Positions 34,950-47,533 of a stretch of DNA of 64,000 bases are shown one piece after another. Origin of the DNA: Hysterangium stoloniferum (lineage: Eukaryota > Basidiomycota > Agaricomycetes > Hysterangiales > Hysterangiaceae); NCBI GenBank assembly GCA_015178975.1, contig WHVD01000018.1, forward strand, positions 722,001 to 786,000. Direction: 5' to 3'. The position numbers and the translations under genes are program-made. The notes below the pieces were generated by a model. That model saw only the letters and a list, made by a program, of their open reading frames with translations. It searched no databases and was not told the origin of the DNA. The first letter of the stretch is position 1; the number at the start of each line of letters is the position of its first letter.

Positions 34950-36198
34950 TTGATCAGTGTCAGGGCAACACTTGGACAGGTAACAAAGCTACCAAATCAA
35001 GAGATAAACCACAAGGATCTCAGTTAAGAGGTAGATGAAATGAGAGAGATGAAAGTAAAGGAATAAGGATCAATGGCTTATGTAGGTTCTCACTTGTGAC
35101 TAGTTGGAATCCTAAGAGATTGAAGCTTGAGGCTAACTACTGTACATGTAGGGTATTTATATACTACTGAGGATATCTAGAACATTACATAGCATAATAG
35201 CATTGTACAGCATCACTGCATCACTGCAGAAGTTGTGGCACCCTGACATCACCCTTCCTTCAAGAGGCAACACCTTGACATACCAAAATGTGTCTCTAAC
35301 TCTGGTACTATAGTTGTCCAACGGAGTGTAACAATTTGTGTTGTATACAACAGTTAATGTGTTCACCATGACATGATCCTTTAAACTGAGTTTGACTCCC
35401 ACGACTTTTTCATCTTACATGTGAGTATTTTTCATGCCTACCTTGTGATTTATGCTCATACACTTTTGGATTTGTAATAATATCCAACTTGGTCTTCACT
35501 CTCATGTACTATCATCCCTTTCCTGTCTCTTACCCATCTTGCACCATTATCTTACTTTCCCAACCAGTTTCCCTGCTAATCCTTCAACTTGCCATTTCAT
35601 ATTGATTGTGTCTATACCTTTCCTCTTTAATCTTCATCATTAGCAAGATTGCATGGTACTTCAGAATCATAAGTTTCATGACAAGTTTCAAATGTAACGA
35701 CTTATTGATTGAAATACAACAGTGAAATAAAAATACACTATACAGTTATATGACATTTAGTTTAGTACACTTTGTAGCTGGCGGTGGTTGGTGATGTTGA
35801 GGCATGTGCTAAGTGAGGTCACGTTACGATTTGGGGGCCCACGGCGCCCGTGGAAGCGACACGTGTTGGTTGTTGCATATTTGACGATCTGGCTCGTCTA
35901 GCTGCTGGGAAGTGCAGGACCATCCAGCAGGCTGCGGCAAAATATGCATGCTAATTAGGTAGGAGATCAGCGGGCTATGCGGCAAGCTAATTAGGTTACA
36001 CAGTGAGTACAATTTTGTTTCGGAGACTCAAAAAACCTGTTTACAGCGCACGTTCGCATAGCGTGGCGAGTACTATGAATATCAAAAGGCAACACCGCCC
36101 TCCTTACATAACGCCTCTGTGGCCGTCATACCCATACCAGATTCAGGAATTCCTCTCTAAGGTTCGAAAGTCAAAGTAGTGAGTAGCAGGGTGGAGAA
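34950..36198. other. Intergenic, upstream of phosphatase B
   Basis: No gene recognised; 35440-35760 is AT-rich. The last 200 bp before 36199 should hold the phosphatase promoter, but no specific box can be defended. Confidence 0.35.
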
Positions 36199-37843
36199 AT
36201 GACTCTTAATTCGGCACCCATTTTGGTCGTGCTATGTTGTCTCGTTGGCGCATGGAAAAAGACTGATCAGGCCGTCTTCATCGCCCCTAAAATATCATTG
36301 CCAAATGAAATTGTACATTCTTGGGCCCAATATTCCCCCGCCTTTCCTGTGGAAATATACCAGAGACCGCATGGATGTGACATCACTCAGGTAAGAGTTT
36401 AAATTTGAAAATTTGAAATACTATACAGGAGTTCTAACGTACTTGATTTTAGGCCAACATAGTAAGCATTGTCACTGCTCAGCATACCTCTGTTGTTTAA
36501 TAGAGCTTTATCTAGCTTCAAAGGCATGGCGCACGATTCCCTACATCAGGAGCAACCACAAGAATTCGTTCCGCTGTTTCAAAGCTCCAAAGCGTTACAC
36601 CAATTTCGAATGAGAACCTCCGCTTCCTTAAAGACTGGGTTTATGATCTCGGCCAAAACGATTTGATTGAGTTTGGGGCACGCCAGTGAGACGTCCTTCC
36701 ATAAACGTACCGTTGAATGCGAGCTCTTACTTCTATCTCAGAGGATTTGATTCTGGCCAAGAAGCATTCCACAGATACACTGAGCTTATCTCTGACGATC
36801 ACCTGCCCTTTGTCAGAGCATCAGATGGTGACCGGGTGGTTTTGACAGCAACAAATTGGAGCGCAGGTTCGTTGTGTATAGTCGTCTCCGGGGTCCATGG
36901 ATCCACAACGGAAATTTAGGATTTGCGGAAGCTAGCCACGGAATCTATATTCCACCGCCACCCCTGTTGCTCAACGAAGCAGCGAATGTAAGTGATCAGC
37001 CATTGACGCCTTTACCTCACCATTCACAATGTCATAGGACACGTTGGATGATAAGATGTGTCCAAATGTGGGTGAACCCGACGAGTACACTACCCTTTGG
37101 GAAAATACGTTCGCGCCTCCCATCAGGGATAGACTCAACGCAGCTGCTGTTGGAGCCAACTTGTCGAATGCAGATATCCCGAGTCTGATCTCTCTATGCT
37201 CATTCGACACTCTTGCAAAGATGACACCTAGTCCATGGTGTGGAATTTTTGTCATCCAGGATTTTATGGAGTATGAATATCATGGCGACCTAGACAAGTA
37301 TTACGGTACTGGGTGAGCACATACACACCTTTGAGATCCGATTATGATTAATGATTCGGAATAAGATACGGTCAATTACTTGGTCCAGTTCAGGGAGTAG
37401 GCTATGTAAACGAGCTTCTTGCACGTTTGACAGGAAAACCCGTCTCCGATGCCACGCAAACAAATTCAACACTCGATTCCTCGCCCATAACCTTCCCTCT
37501 TAACCGCACACTCTATGCCGACTTTTCGCACGACAATCAAATGGTTGCTATTTTCTCTGCCATGGGAATTTTACGCCCCCAAGTCCCGCTTGATCCCACA
37601 CTTCCCGATCCTGACCGTTCATGGATTATCTCGCAAATGACGCCTTTCAATGGGAAGTTGGTCACTGAACGACTCCTTTGCCACGGCGTAGGATCTGTGC
37701 GACTTTTGCTCAACGATGCTGTGGTACCGTTGGACTTCTGCGGCGCAGGTCCAGACGGCATATGCACTCTTGATGCCTTTGTGGATAGTCAATCATATTC
37801 GAGGAATAATGGTGAAGGTGATTGGGAGAAATGCTTTTCATGA
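36199..37843 (+). CDS. Secreted histidine acid phosphatase (phytase-like), copy B
   Basis: Complete paralogue of 8949-10632. The signal peptide MTLNSAPILVVLCCLVGAW leads into a mature start with QYSPAFP. Exon 1 ends at 36390. Exon 2 is only nine bases (36453-36461, Ala-Asn-Ile), and exon 3 opens with LQRHGARFPTSG, the catalytic RHGxR loop. Later blocks: SGQEAFHRY, TATNWSAG, YIPPPPLLLNEAAN, NLSNADIPSLISLC, GDLDKYYGTG, GVGYVNELLARLTGKP, FSHDNQM (the HD proton donor) and an N-G-E-G-D-W-E-K-C-F end, stop at 37841-37843. All splices checked keep frame, so it looks functional at around 420 residues. It hydrolyses phosphate monoesters, possibly phytate, outside the cell. It is convergent with a DHA2 transporter. 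Compared with copy A it is AT-richer and has no frame problem in the signal peptide. Confidence 0.92.
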
Positions 37844-38425
37844 ACTTTGTGACTTTACCCAGGTTTATGACACAAAGTTGCCATGTTTGAGATGCACTGG
37901 GGAAAGCGATACTTTTGCCCTTTTGCGTTCTGATTCGATATTTGCAAGTGGAGAGTGTCTTTCAGGGCCGTATGTTTATCATTCAATCACTATATCGAGT
38001 ACTAGTGAAGCCATGCCTGTAAATCACCGATGATACTTCAAATTCATACGTGAAAAAAAGACTTTGAGAATATACTTCTAATTTTCACCCAATATCTGAT
38101 CGTGAACACATCGCTAGCAGACAATTTCATGGTCGTTCAGCTACCTCGGTTAATCTTTGAAGGCAAGTTGCTTGGTTGTCTTTGCTATATCACAAATTCG
38201 AATTCTCCTGTAGCTTTTAACAACACCACTACATCTGTTTGCTCAAATTATGGCAATAGAATACGCGAATGAGCGAGCATTCCACCTTCCGTCACCTTGT
38301 CCCATATATTCTAACATAAAACCATTTACCATCATCAGCTAGCATTTTCGCTGTAATGGGTGCAAGTAATGTAAGCGTCCACAAATGCGTCAGCATTGCT
38401 CTAGATACGTTCCAATATAAAATTA
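37844..38425. other. Convergent intergenic region
   Basis: The 3' ends of phosphatase B (plus) and the DHA2 transporter (minus) face each other across about 580 bp. No ORF of note and no identified terminator. Confidence 0.4.
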
Positions 38426-40640
38426 CTATCTATCAGTTAACATTTTTTCCCGAATGAAAATGGCTGATATAAATGTACACAATGAGGTCACAAGAACAAC
38501 CCAAAGTGCAATAGCTAAAGCTTGTTCATATGACCCCCTCACGACTGAACGTAACTCGGGATCGAGAGTATGGATATATTCGAGGGATTCACGTACACGG
38601 CGCACGATCTGCTGTCACGCATGAGAAGAGGGGCAGCTGAAGTAATATAATTTACAAACTTCGTCGACATCCACACCTCTACCGGCTAGCTGTTCAACTA
38701 GGTAAAGTCGAAGCTTGTTCTGAACCACAGCGCTGCCCACTGCAATTCCTACCACGCCTCCTAAACTTCGAAATAGGTAGCTCCCTGTAATCAAATAAAT
38801 GGATTACACGATTAGAAAGGAAATGATCTGTTTACCTGCTGTAGCTACTGCCTGATCACCCGGCGTAACATTTGCTATTAGGGCTATCAACGTGGTCGTG
38901 ATAGCAGCGCCTTTGTCCAAAGGGTTAGAGAAGAGTGAGCTCTAGATATCGGGGCCACTAACCACTTCCCAAGTTTGCTGTAGTCTGGCCTAGATTGCAT
39001 TATTTTAAGAAGCCTAGAATGACCTACCAAACGGGGAGACATACCAACAACGATTCCACCCAGGCTCCACGTTTTGGATACGGCAGCCATCACGACCATC
39101 AACGCAGAACCGATTATGATAATCATTGTTGTCACGAGAGTCAGAGTCCTATACTTTCCAGTGCGTTGCATTATAATTCCTGCGATAAGGCTACCAGAAA
39201 CTCCAGCAACAATGGATGGAATAAGAATCGCTCCCGCGCCAGACGAGGTATACCCGTTGACGGCTTGCGCGTATAAAGGAATTAAAAACAGTGCAGACAT
39301 TTGTGCGGCAACCATGAAAAAATTGGCTAGAAAACTTCCAACAAGACTGGGATTAACCATGATATGTTTTGGGGCAAAAGGTTCCTTTGCCAATGAAGGT
39401 GTTGATTCAACCAGCGCGAAGACAGTTGTCATTGCCACAGATGTTATGAGTGGACCATATGACCAAGGAGAAGCCCATGAATCATTACTTCCACTGTCGA
39501 GGCCTAAAAGAAAAGTAAATACGGCTGTGATGAGGGCCATAGCACCCAGGAAATCGATTCTGCGAAGCTTATCCGAAAGTGACGCTGCATTCACCGTCGT
39601 TGCGGGAAGATCGAGGGTAAGCGATACTGATAAAAACGCTAGTAGAGTCACCGGGACTTGCAGAAGGAATGCCCTACAGTTTCTCATCAGTATGAAGGAT
39701 GAGGGAGTAAAAAAGCCTTAGCAATGTACCATCTCCAACCAATGCTATCAGCAAGAATTCCTCCTAAGGGGGCTCCACAGGCAGATCCGGTTGAGAATAT
39801 AATACTTAGAATACCTGGAAATTGTCGTATCAAATGGCAACTTACTAAGTAGACAACGGAAATACCTTGCCAAGTTCCCCTCTCTCTCAGAGGTACAATA
39901 TCTGAGATGAGAATGGAAACGACACTGGCGATGATATCCGGCGTCGCGATACAGTTTTCAGCAAAGTAACACCACTATTTGCGATCATTCTTCACTTACG
40001 TCGTCATTCCGCCTCCTCCTAAGCCCGTGAAAATTCGGCCAGCTATAAGCTCTGTCATGTTTCGGGAAAGACCACAGGCAAGACACCCTATCCCAAATGT
40101 ACTGTATGCAAATAATAAACAAGACTTCCGTCCTATTAAGCTTGATCTCCAGCCATTTTCAACTGGTCTATTGAAAGTGGCTCACCGAAAATATCGCTAA
40201 GCTTTCCATATAAAGGTCTATGGGGTGCAATATAAGGATAAGGTGAGAAAATGATCGACTAGACATCGAAGATGCATACTGGAAGGCGGTTAAAGTGAGC
40301 ATGTAGCCCGTTGCGATCCAGCTTGTATTCTGAAGCTGTTTCAAATCACTGCCGATTATAGCGTATATCGATGCCACAATAGTTCCATCCATTGCAACTA
40401 GGAATACACCTAGAGATATGGGAATGAACTGACCATCAATGATAACTATCCGTCAGAAATGAACCATTGGGCATTAATCACAGCACTTACAACTGTCAAC
40501 ACGTTAACTTTCGGTCTTTCTTCATTATGAGCAATATTTCCGTGTTCATCGACTTCTCCGCCTTCTGTATAAGAAGGTATCTCTGACACAGTACCGCTAC
40601 CACTAGAGGCCAGTAATGGTCTGGTTTCTTGGCTGGACAT
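38426..40640 (-). CDS. MFS transporter, DHA2 family, possibly vacuolar (Vba/Fnx-like)
   Basis: Start MSSQETRPLLAS at 40640; stop TAG at 38426-38428 after IREKMLTDR. Exons in order: an acidic N-terminal tail with a di-leucine-like ETRPLL; ISLGVFLVAMDGTIVAS (DHA2 motif D region); WIATGYMLTLTAFQ; GKLSDIFGRKSCLLFAY (motif A); GRIFTGLGGGGMTT; SDIVPLRERGTWQG; GWRWHF; then a long exon (to about 38950) with TM segments around FLGAMALITAVFTFLLGL and GSFLANFFMVAAQMSALFL; then FRSLGGVVGIAVGSAVV and a final helix ALWVVLVTSLCTFISAIF. Introns are about 50-70 nt and tested joins keep frame. N-terminal acidic di-leucine signals plus this core resemble fungal vacuolar basic-amino-acid transporters, but substrate and location are inferences. 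It is the DHA2 neighbour of phosphatase B, as 11458-13973 is of phosphatase A. Confidence 0.87.
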
Positions 40641-43099
40641 CAGTGCCAGTAGGGTATATGTTGAGTCCCAGTTGTATTTTGGTGTATTCCAAACTTAGGT
40701 CTAACAATATTGGCCTAGAGGTCACACTCGAGCTAACGTGGCTCCGTTCGATCTACAAGCCAGTTTGAGCAAGCGAACAACTCGCGATCACTGCGGTGTT
40801 ATCACGAAAGCAGTAGCGGAGAGGCCCGGCAAAACAAGTCAGTCCGACTCGACTATCTCCAATCTCGTTTCGGGTTTCGTATCACGAGAGTTTGAATCGC
40901 AATACTTTGTGGTACTAGGCAGACTTGAAGGCAAGCGGTCAGGTGGACAAAGTCTATTTATAACCCAGTGTCATATCAGTAGCGACTCACTATAGCTTAT
41001 AGCAGTGACGTTTACTATCCAGGAAGCACACGCTGTCACGTATCGAACGGTGAACGGCAGTTTCCACGTCCAATTCCAGTGGTGCTACGCCTCCTAAACG
41101 GTGTGATGCGACAGCCTGACCAAGGTATTCAATAAATACAATACAATACAATACATATTAATTAATAATAAAACTTACTGAAGCTTATATTCTTTCTTTG
41201 GTATATTCTCCAGTCCTCACCATGTCACGGGAACCCCGCTTTTTTTATTATTTTTAATACATTTGTATACCGCATCGCATAACGTAGATACATAGCGGTT
41301 GGGAGCAGGTACCCTAATGGTAGGTGGATAGGTATGTAGGTAATAGGGCGAGTAGGTGTGGGTATGCGGGTCAATTGTAGAGTGGGAGGAGGGTGAGAGG
41401 GCACACGGGAACCCCGCTTCGTCACTTTGGCATAGTCCTCCTGTATACTTAACACTGCCGCACTCGTCGTCAACGACGATGAGCTCGCTTCTAGCACTCC
41501 TGGCCCCTCCACAAGGGCGCACTTGGCGCATTGTAGGATGTTATATGACTTAATTTGTTGATAAATGCTAGATAACACAACGTGTATTTATCAGCTAGTT
41601 ATACCTGTTATATTGTCAAAAAAAGAAATACCACCTCCAAGTAAACTAATCTCAAAAATTGGAGCTGGACTTACATTACAGTAAAGTAACGATAATAAAA
41701 CAACTGTATCCTTATTAATCTGTTCATATTAGCCAAAAAAAGCCAAGTTATATGGAATCCCCATGTTCTCTTCATCTTAAATCACTTCACAGCCTATATG
41801 TACCTCTTGGGACTGTTGAACTTCTCATTTGTTACTCAAATTAATATAGCATACTGAAGCACTCTTGGCCTTCCTCTGGCTGCCACTGTCTGGAAAAGCT
41901 TCTTAGGCTTCATAGGGGAAGGGGAGGTCTTGGGATTATCATGCCTGTGCACAGGCTGCAAAGTCAATTATTTTTGGGATATAGCATCATAATAGTGATA
42001 TATAATGGTTTGATAGAATCAGTATCAATCAATTCGGCGCTTTTGGCCCTTTGCCAACTGCTTGCTCTGGAGCTCTGCAGGATTCTGGCTGAACACTGCA
42101 GATTTCTGGATCAAATATATAGAATATGAGAGTATACTGGTAAAACAACAGGTATTTCCTGGCAACTTTATGCTTTACCAAGGCTAGGATATGCCAGGTA
42201 GTGCCTGTCCATCATATTGCACTTTCAGCCTTCACTCTCATCTTTCCATATCCCCCATTACCCTATTTTAATGCTTACATACATACATGCCTTTGCAGGT
42301 GACATGTAGGCCACATAATCCCTGGACACTACCAGCATGTGCCACCTTCCCTCCCCCCCCTTTCCCCTCCCTTTCCCACCTCTCCACCAGTACTATCCTC
42401 TATACTTATGGGGGACACATAATTTATAGTGGGAAGGATCTATTATATCAATGGTATAAAATTATTCTATCTGTTTGCAGGGCCCATTATCCCCTGAATT
42501 TACCTTATATGTAAATGACCATCACCACATTACTCTCCTTTATTTATTCTCTGTGAATATATTTACCTTGTTTATATCTTCACAAACTCTTTTCATGGCA
42601 TTTGCATTGGGCATAAGGGTGCACACTGAATCATATTTCTACTGCATGTTATAATATTTTACTGTTCAGTGTGTATGGTACAGCCTAGGGATAATTATGA
42701 ATATGCATCTATATTTACTTCAAGTCCTGCAAAATCCTTGAAGAAAAAATAGCCACAACAAAAAGTTACTGGCACATGCCTGCAGCTACTAGGCAGTTAA
42801 AGCCAGGTGCACCTGCATTTGAATAGTCCATAAAATATGCTCTATTTGTATTCATTGAATAAGTTGAACGTCTCCTTTAAAATATGCACAAATGTCATGA
42901 TTAACCAAAATTATTTGGATTATGACTTAATCTTTGGATTGAGATGCATTCTCTAGTATCTCTGTGACTTTTAAAATGTCCACAAACATTATAGTTAACC
43001 AAAATTATTTGGGTTATGACTTAATCTTTGGGATGAGATGTATATTATGCAAACTTTCAAATGTAGTTCATATAATTTAAATTTATTTGGTTTAGAAAG
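40641..43099. other. Intergenic/AT-rich, no gene
   Basis: Contains a short pentanucleotide microsatellite (aatac/atac repeats, about 41133-41155) and a direct repeat of 'acgggaaccccgctt' at about 41227 and 41406. From about 42830 to 43060 a block (aaaattatttgg, ttatgacttaatcttt) is duplicated, probably as part of the Helitron-related repeat. Confidence 0.4.
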
Positions 43100-43349
43100 T
43101 TAACCAGAACTATCTGGCCAACCAATCCTTGTTGTGGAATTTATCCCCAAAAGGATAATCCATATATGTTTGTTTGACTAACTTTTGTCAGATACAAGAT
43201 AAATATTAATATTTCCTTATTCTCCAGAATGTCATCTGATAGACTGAATTTGATTAAATATTAATTTTACAATAAGCAATATAAATATATATACTTTAGT
43301 GGATAAATAACTTTTAAAGTTTTGGGTTATCCTCCTGAGTTATTTGTTA

Positions 43350-44000
43350 ATTTTCACTTTTTTAATGTTTTGTTAATATTCTTTTAGGAAACCATCTGAT
43401 CTTTTGCTTAGTATTTCATATCAAAGCTTCTTCAAAACATCCAGGACAATTTCAGTTGAGTTTTGGATGATTCTGTTCATGTTTTTCATTTTTATTTATT
43501 TAAATTTCGCGTTTTTAATGTTTTTTTAATATTCTTTTAGGAAACTGTCTGATCTTTTGGTTAGTATTTCATCTCAAAGCTTCTTCAAAACATCCAGGAC
43601 AATTTAAGATGAGTTTTGGATGATTTTGTTCATGTTTTTCATTTTTATTTATTTAAATTTTGCTTTATTAATGTTTTCTTAATTTCTTTTAGGAGACCTT
43701 TTGATTCTTTGGTTGTTATTTTATCTCAAAGCATCTTCACAATATTCAGGACATTTTCAAGTGAGTTGTATGTTATTTTGATCAGGTTTTTGTTTTTTTC
43801 AATATTTTTGGAATATTTTAGAGAGATATCTTATTTCTTTGATAGTCTTTTCCTCTTACAACATCCTTCCAATATCCGAGACATTTTCAATTTTCAAGTG
43901 AGTTGTGAATTCCCTTATATGATGTTATTCTAAATACATCTTCTTTTCACTTTTCTTTAGGGTTTTTTACTCACTGCAGGTATGTAAGACATGATACAAG
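43350..44000 (+). repeat. Tandem ~150-bp exon/intron-like units in the Helitron 5' region
   Basis: Units share 'attcttttaggaaac', 'catctgatcttttg', 'caaagcttcttcaaaacatc' and 'caggacaatttcagttgag'. They start at about 43380, 43535 and 43690, with more diverged copies near 43815 and 43960. Each unit runs from a TTTTAG acceptor-like site to a GTTGAG/GTGAGT donor-like site. No coding capacity was recognised. Confidence 0.65.
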
Positions 44001-44420
44001 TCCTATTTAATCTTTCTGATGCTTTTGGACTAGACTAGGAACACCAGACATATTACAAGTGAGTGTTTAAATGATATCTTCATATTTTAGCATGTTTTTA
44101 ATTTTCTTTGAGTATTTTAGATTCTTTTGACTTTGTTAACATTGGTTCACTCCAGTATAGCTGGAGTTCCTCACATACAATTCAGAAGGCATTTTATAAG
44201 GGTATCTTTACAATATTTTCTATGGTTACTTGGTATTGACTGAATATTGTCAGGTTTCACTTTTTTGCTTATTGGTAGCTTGCATAGTAATGTAAGTCTA
44301 TCCTATTCTTCATTCAATGTCTAATCTAGCCACCATTTTAGGGATTTACCTTCTGAACCTTCTACACCTGAACACAATCAGCAGAATATACATGCTCAGG
44401 ACCATCAGCAGTGTTTAGTA

Positions 44421-46220
44421 ATGACCCCACACACTGAGTATCACCACCTGAGACATGATGGTGTTTCTCAGCAGCATGCTATTCCTGCTCCTGTACCATT
44501 TCTCTTGGCCCCTCCTGCCAATCCTTTGCCTAACAATCAGCAGAATCCATTTGCTATTGCTGGATCATCATGTAATATTGTCCCTCCTGCCAATCCTCTG
44601 CCTAACAATCAGCAGGATCCATTTGCTATTGCTGGATCATCACGTAATATAGATGGTCCTGCTCTTACTCCTGGCACTGTTGTAGCTAATATACATGCAC
44701 AATTGGCAGGTGGACCACAGCTTGCATCATCATCTACTGCATTACAGCATCCTGTTGCAGTGGGCAGGAGAGCAGTGAAAGACTTATTTGATTAGGCTGC
44801 TAGGGTCTCTGCACCTCCCCCTCTTAATAATAGAAGGTTATAGGGGAGAAATGTAGCTCCACCTCTCCCTGAATTGCCACTTCATATTGGCAGAAGAGCA
44901 GTCACTGCTTTACAAGTTCAGGAAGCTGCCCTTCCATTACAACAGGCACCCTCCCAGAATCCTCAGATTATTCCTGCTCTTCCTATCTTACCTTTAGATC
45001 ATGTTCCTATTCCTCCTATTGTTCCTGTACCAATGCATGAGGATGTATTACCATTACCACATATTCCTGAGCCTGCTGAGCCTGTTCCACCTGGACCCCC
45101 TGGGCCACTCCCCTGGCCAGGTGCCCAATTGATGAGGATAATCCACAGCTGCAGCCACATTATCTGGGAACAATGACTGTATTGTGTTCAAAATGCAATG
45201 CATTACATTGGATGGCAGAGCATCTTCAGCATTCCTCTAATAACAATCCTCTTTTTGGAGGTTGTTGTCTATCTGGAAAGATCAGATTACCTATACTTGA
45301 AGATGTCCCTCAACCATTACATCATCTACTAGAGAATCCTGAGGATGCAGATTCTAAAGAGTTTTGTAAAAATATCTGGGCATATAATTCTGCTTTAGCA
45401 TTTACTTCCCTGGGTGCTACAATGGACAGGTCATTGCTTGATGGGGAACGTGCTCCTTTTGTCTTTAAACTCCATGGGGAACTTAGATATAATCATGGTG
45501 CTCTGATTCCTAATGAGGGTCAGACTCCTTCCTATGCTCAGCTCTACTTTTATGAAGCAGATTCTGCATTAGAGCATAGGTATATATGTAACCAGGACAA
45601 AAGAATCAATGCTACAACCCTTTCTGGATTACAGGATATGATGTCAGAATTCAATCCTTTTGTTCACAACTATAAACAAGCTATGTCACATCTGAGAGAC
45701 CAACCAATCACTCCTCAGCTCCAGGTCAGGTTGACATATAAAACTCATACAGATTCAAGGTGATACAACATTCCAACAGGGGATGAGTTGGCAGTCATTC
45801 TCCCAGGGGATGATACTTCTACTGATAGAAGAGACATTGTGCTTAATCATCAGGGTGGAGGATTAGAAGAATCTTTGAAACTAATCCTTTGTATGATCCA
45901 CTCCATTATGTACTATTCTTTCCAAGAGGAGAGTGAGGCTGGAGCTGGGATATTTCCTATGCAAATGAACCACTCCCTGCTGAGATAGTCCCAGCCCCCG
46001 GAGCCATTGAGGAGATTGCTCCAGAGCCAGAACTCCTTGAACCAGCTCCTGAGGAGATAATACCTGACTTGCCAGAGGTAGTGATTCCTCAACCTGAAGT
46101 AGTTCCCCAAGTTGTACCTCTCCCACCTGAGCAAATAGATATTCCAGTTAATGATGCTATACTGCCTCCTGAGCCAGCTATGGAGCAGGATGTGTTAGAG
46201 TATGATACTATAGCTCTAAC
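44421..46220 (+). pseudogene. Helitron protein N-terminal region
   Basis: Begins with Pro/Gln/Ala-rich low-complexity sequence, including an internal duplication of PPANPLPNNQQ-type segments at 44515-44650. CSKCNALHWMAEHL (45190) and FGGCCLSGKIRLPILED follow, then YNSALAFTSLGATMD, PFVFKLHGELRYNHGALIP and YAQLYFYEAD, which are standard landmarks of the region before the Rep domain. A stop at 45761-45763 and frame changes after it show decay. The acidic Pro/Glu-rich stretch at 45990-46200 is continuous but frame-shifted. Confidence 0.75.
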
Positions 46221-46729
46221 ATAGTCTATTATGATCTCCATACTTTTCTGATATTTGTAGTATTTTTCCCAGCACTGTAGGTGCAGTATTGAGTGAGTTA
46301 CCTTAGGTCAGTAACTACTGTATAGGTGCTTAGATAAGCACCTAGTAGTATAGTCCACTGTGAGTGTGGGAAAGTCTCCTTAGTGTTTACTTTCCAATCA
46401 CACTCACAGGTATGTCTTTACAGTTGAATATCCTTACACTCACAGGGGTGTTCTGCAAAGTGTTATTCAACTGTTTCAACAGGATGAGGTGCAAGGAATT
46501 ACTGAAGAACTTGAACCTGAACAAGTGACAGAGAATAGGCAGAAGGAAAAGCAGACAAAAGTCCCAGATAAAGTATTATGCTTATTGACTCTTTCAAAGA
46601 ATTGGTGAAGCAACTACAATTCTGAGGGGTGGAAAACTGCTTCAGCAATACATTGTAGATGCATGGGCAGCAGCAGAGCAAAGCAGGCTATCATGGATAA
46701 GACAAAATCAAGGCACTTTATGAGCTGAA

Positions 46730-46994
46730 ATGTACCATCAGGTGGTTGATGCCTTCACAGTACAGGATAATAACCAGCAACCTGAGCCAAATGAAATTGG
46801 AAGTAGATTTATACTGCCAGCAACCTTCCAAGGTAGCAGTCAGGATATGATGGAAAATTTGCAAAATTCACTGGCTATATCATGCAAATATGGCAATGCA
46901 AGCATGTTTATTACTATGACAGCCAACCCCAAATGGAGGGAAATAACTGAAGCACTTCTTCCAGGGCAAACTGCAGCCATCTTTCCAAACTCCA
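46730..46994 (+). pseudogene. Helitron helicase-like N domain
   Basis: Reads SRFILPATFQGSSQDMMENL, then AISCKYGNASMFITMTANPK and WREITEALLPGQTA. These match the conserved block ending in T-x-N-P-x-W of Helitron proteins. The frame then meets the left breakpoint of the inversion. Confidence 0.8.
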
Positions 46995-47533
46995 TTGTTG
47001 TATGATCATGTCCTTTGTATATGTATATACTTGTGAATATATTTAATGGAGTGAACATTAAAAGTCATCTCAACATTGATATAACATTTCAGAATGAGAA
47101 GAAGGGCAGCACAGTAAGGGACAACATGTCGATTGTCTAGCTCATGACCTCTGACTTTATGTTTTCTGCCATCATTTCTACAGTGGTACTTTGAATCATG
47201 AAAAGGCTTGGGAAAATGCTTTGTGCATTTGTTATCTTTGATACATTTTTCACCACATACATGAGTCATGAGCTCAGATACCAACTTGTAAAGCTTTGGT
47301 TGCTCCTCTTGATCTAGAAACTCTGCAGATATCATAGAATCAACTTCTACAGGAATCCAAAGCTTTGCCCCCTCTTCAAACCATATGAGCAAATGCATAT
47401 GAGGGAGTCCACACTTCTGAAATTTGATGGTATGGACATGGGCCACTGTTTGCCAAGGTAATTTTTCTTCATAATGAGCTGAAGCAAGTGTGCCTTTTTC
47501 AATGCAAAAAAACATGACACTATATCTGGGCTG
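46995..47533 (-). pseudogene. Inverted segment carrying the Helitron Rep (HUH) core
   Basis: Although the Helitron is on the plus strand, this ~540-bp piece is readable only on the minus strand: SPDIVSCFFALKKAHLLQLI, then after a frameshift VAHVHTIKFQKCGLPHMHLL (the H-x-H metal-binding HUH motif), CIKDNKCTKHFPKPF, and near 47050 IYIYKGHDHTT (the KYIYKGHDRTT-type motif). These belong between LLPGQTA to the left and RYVSAHEAFWRLLENEIH to the right, both on plus, so the piece has flipped in place. Confidence 0.85.
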
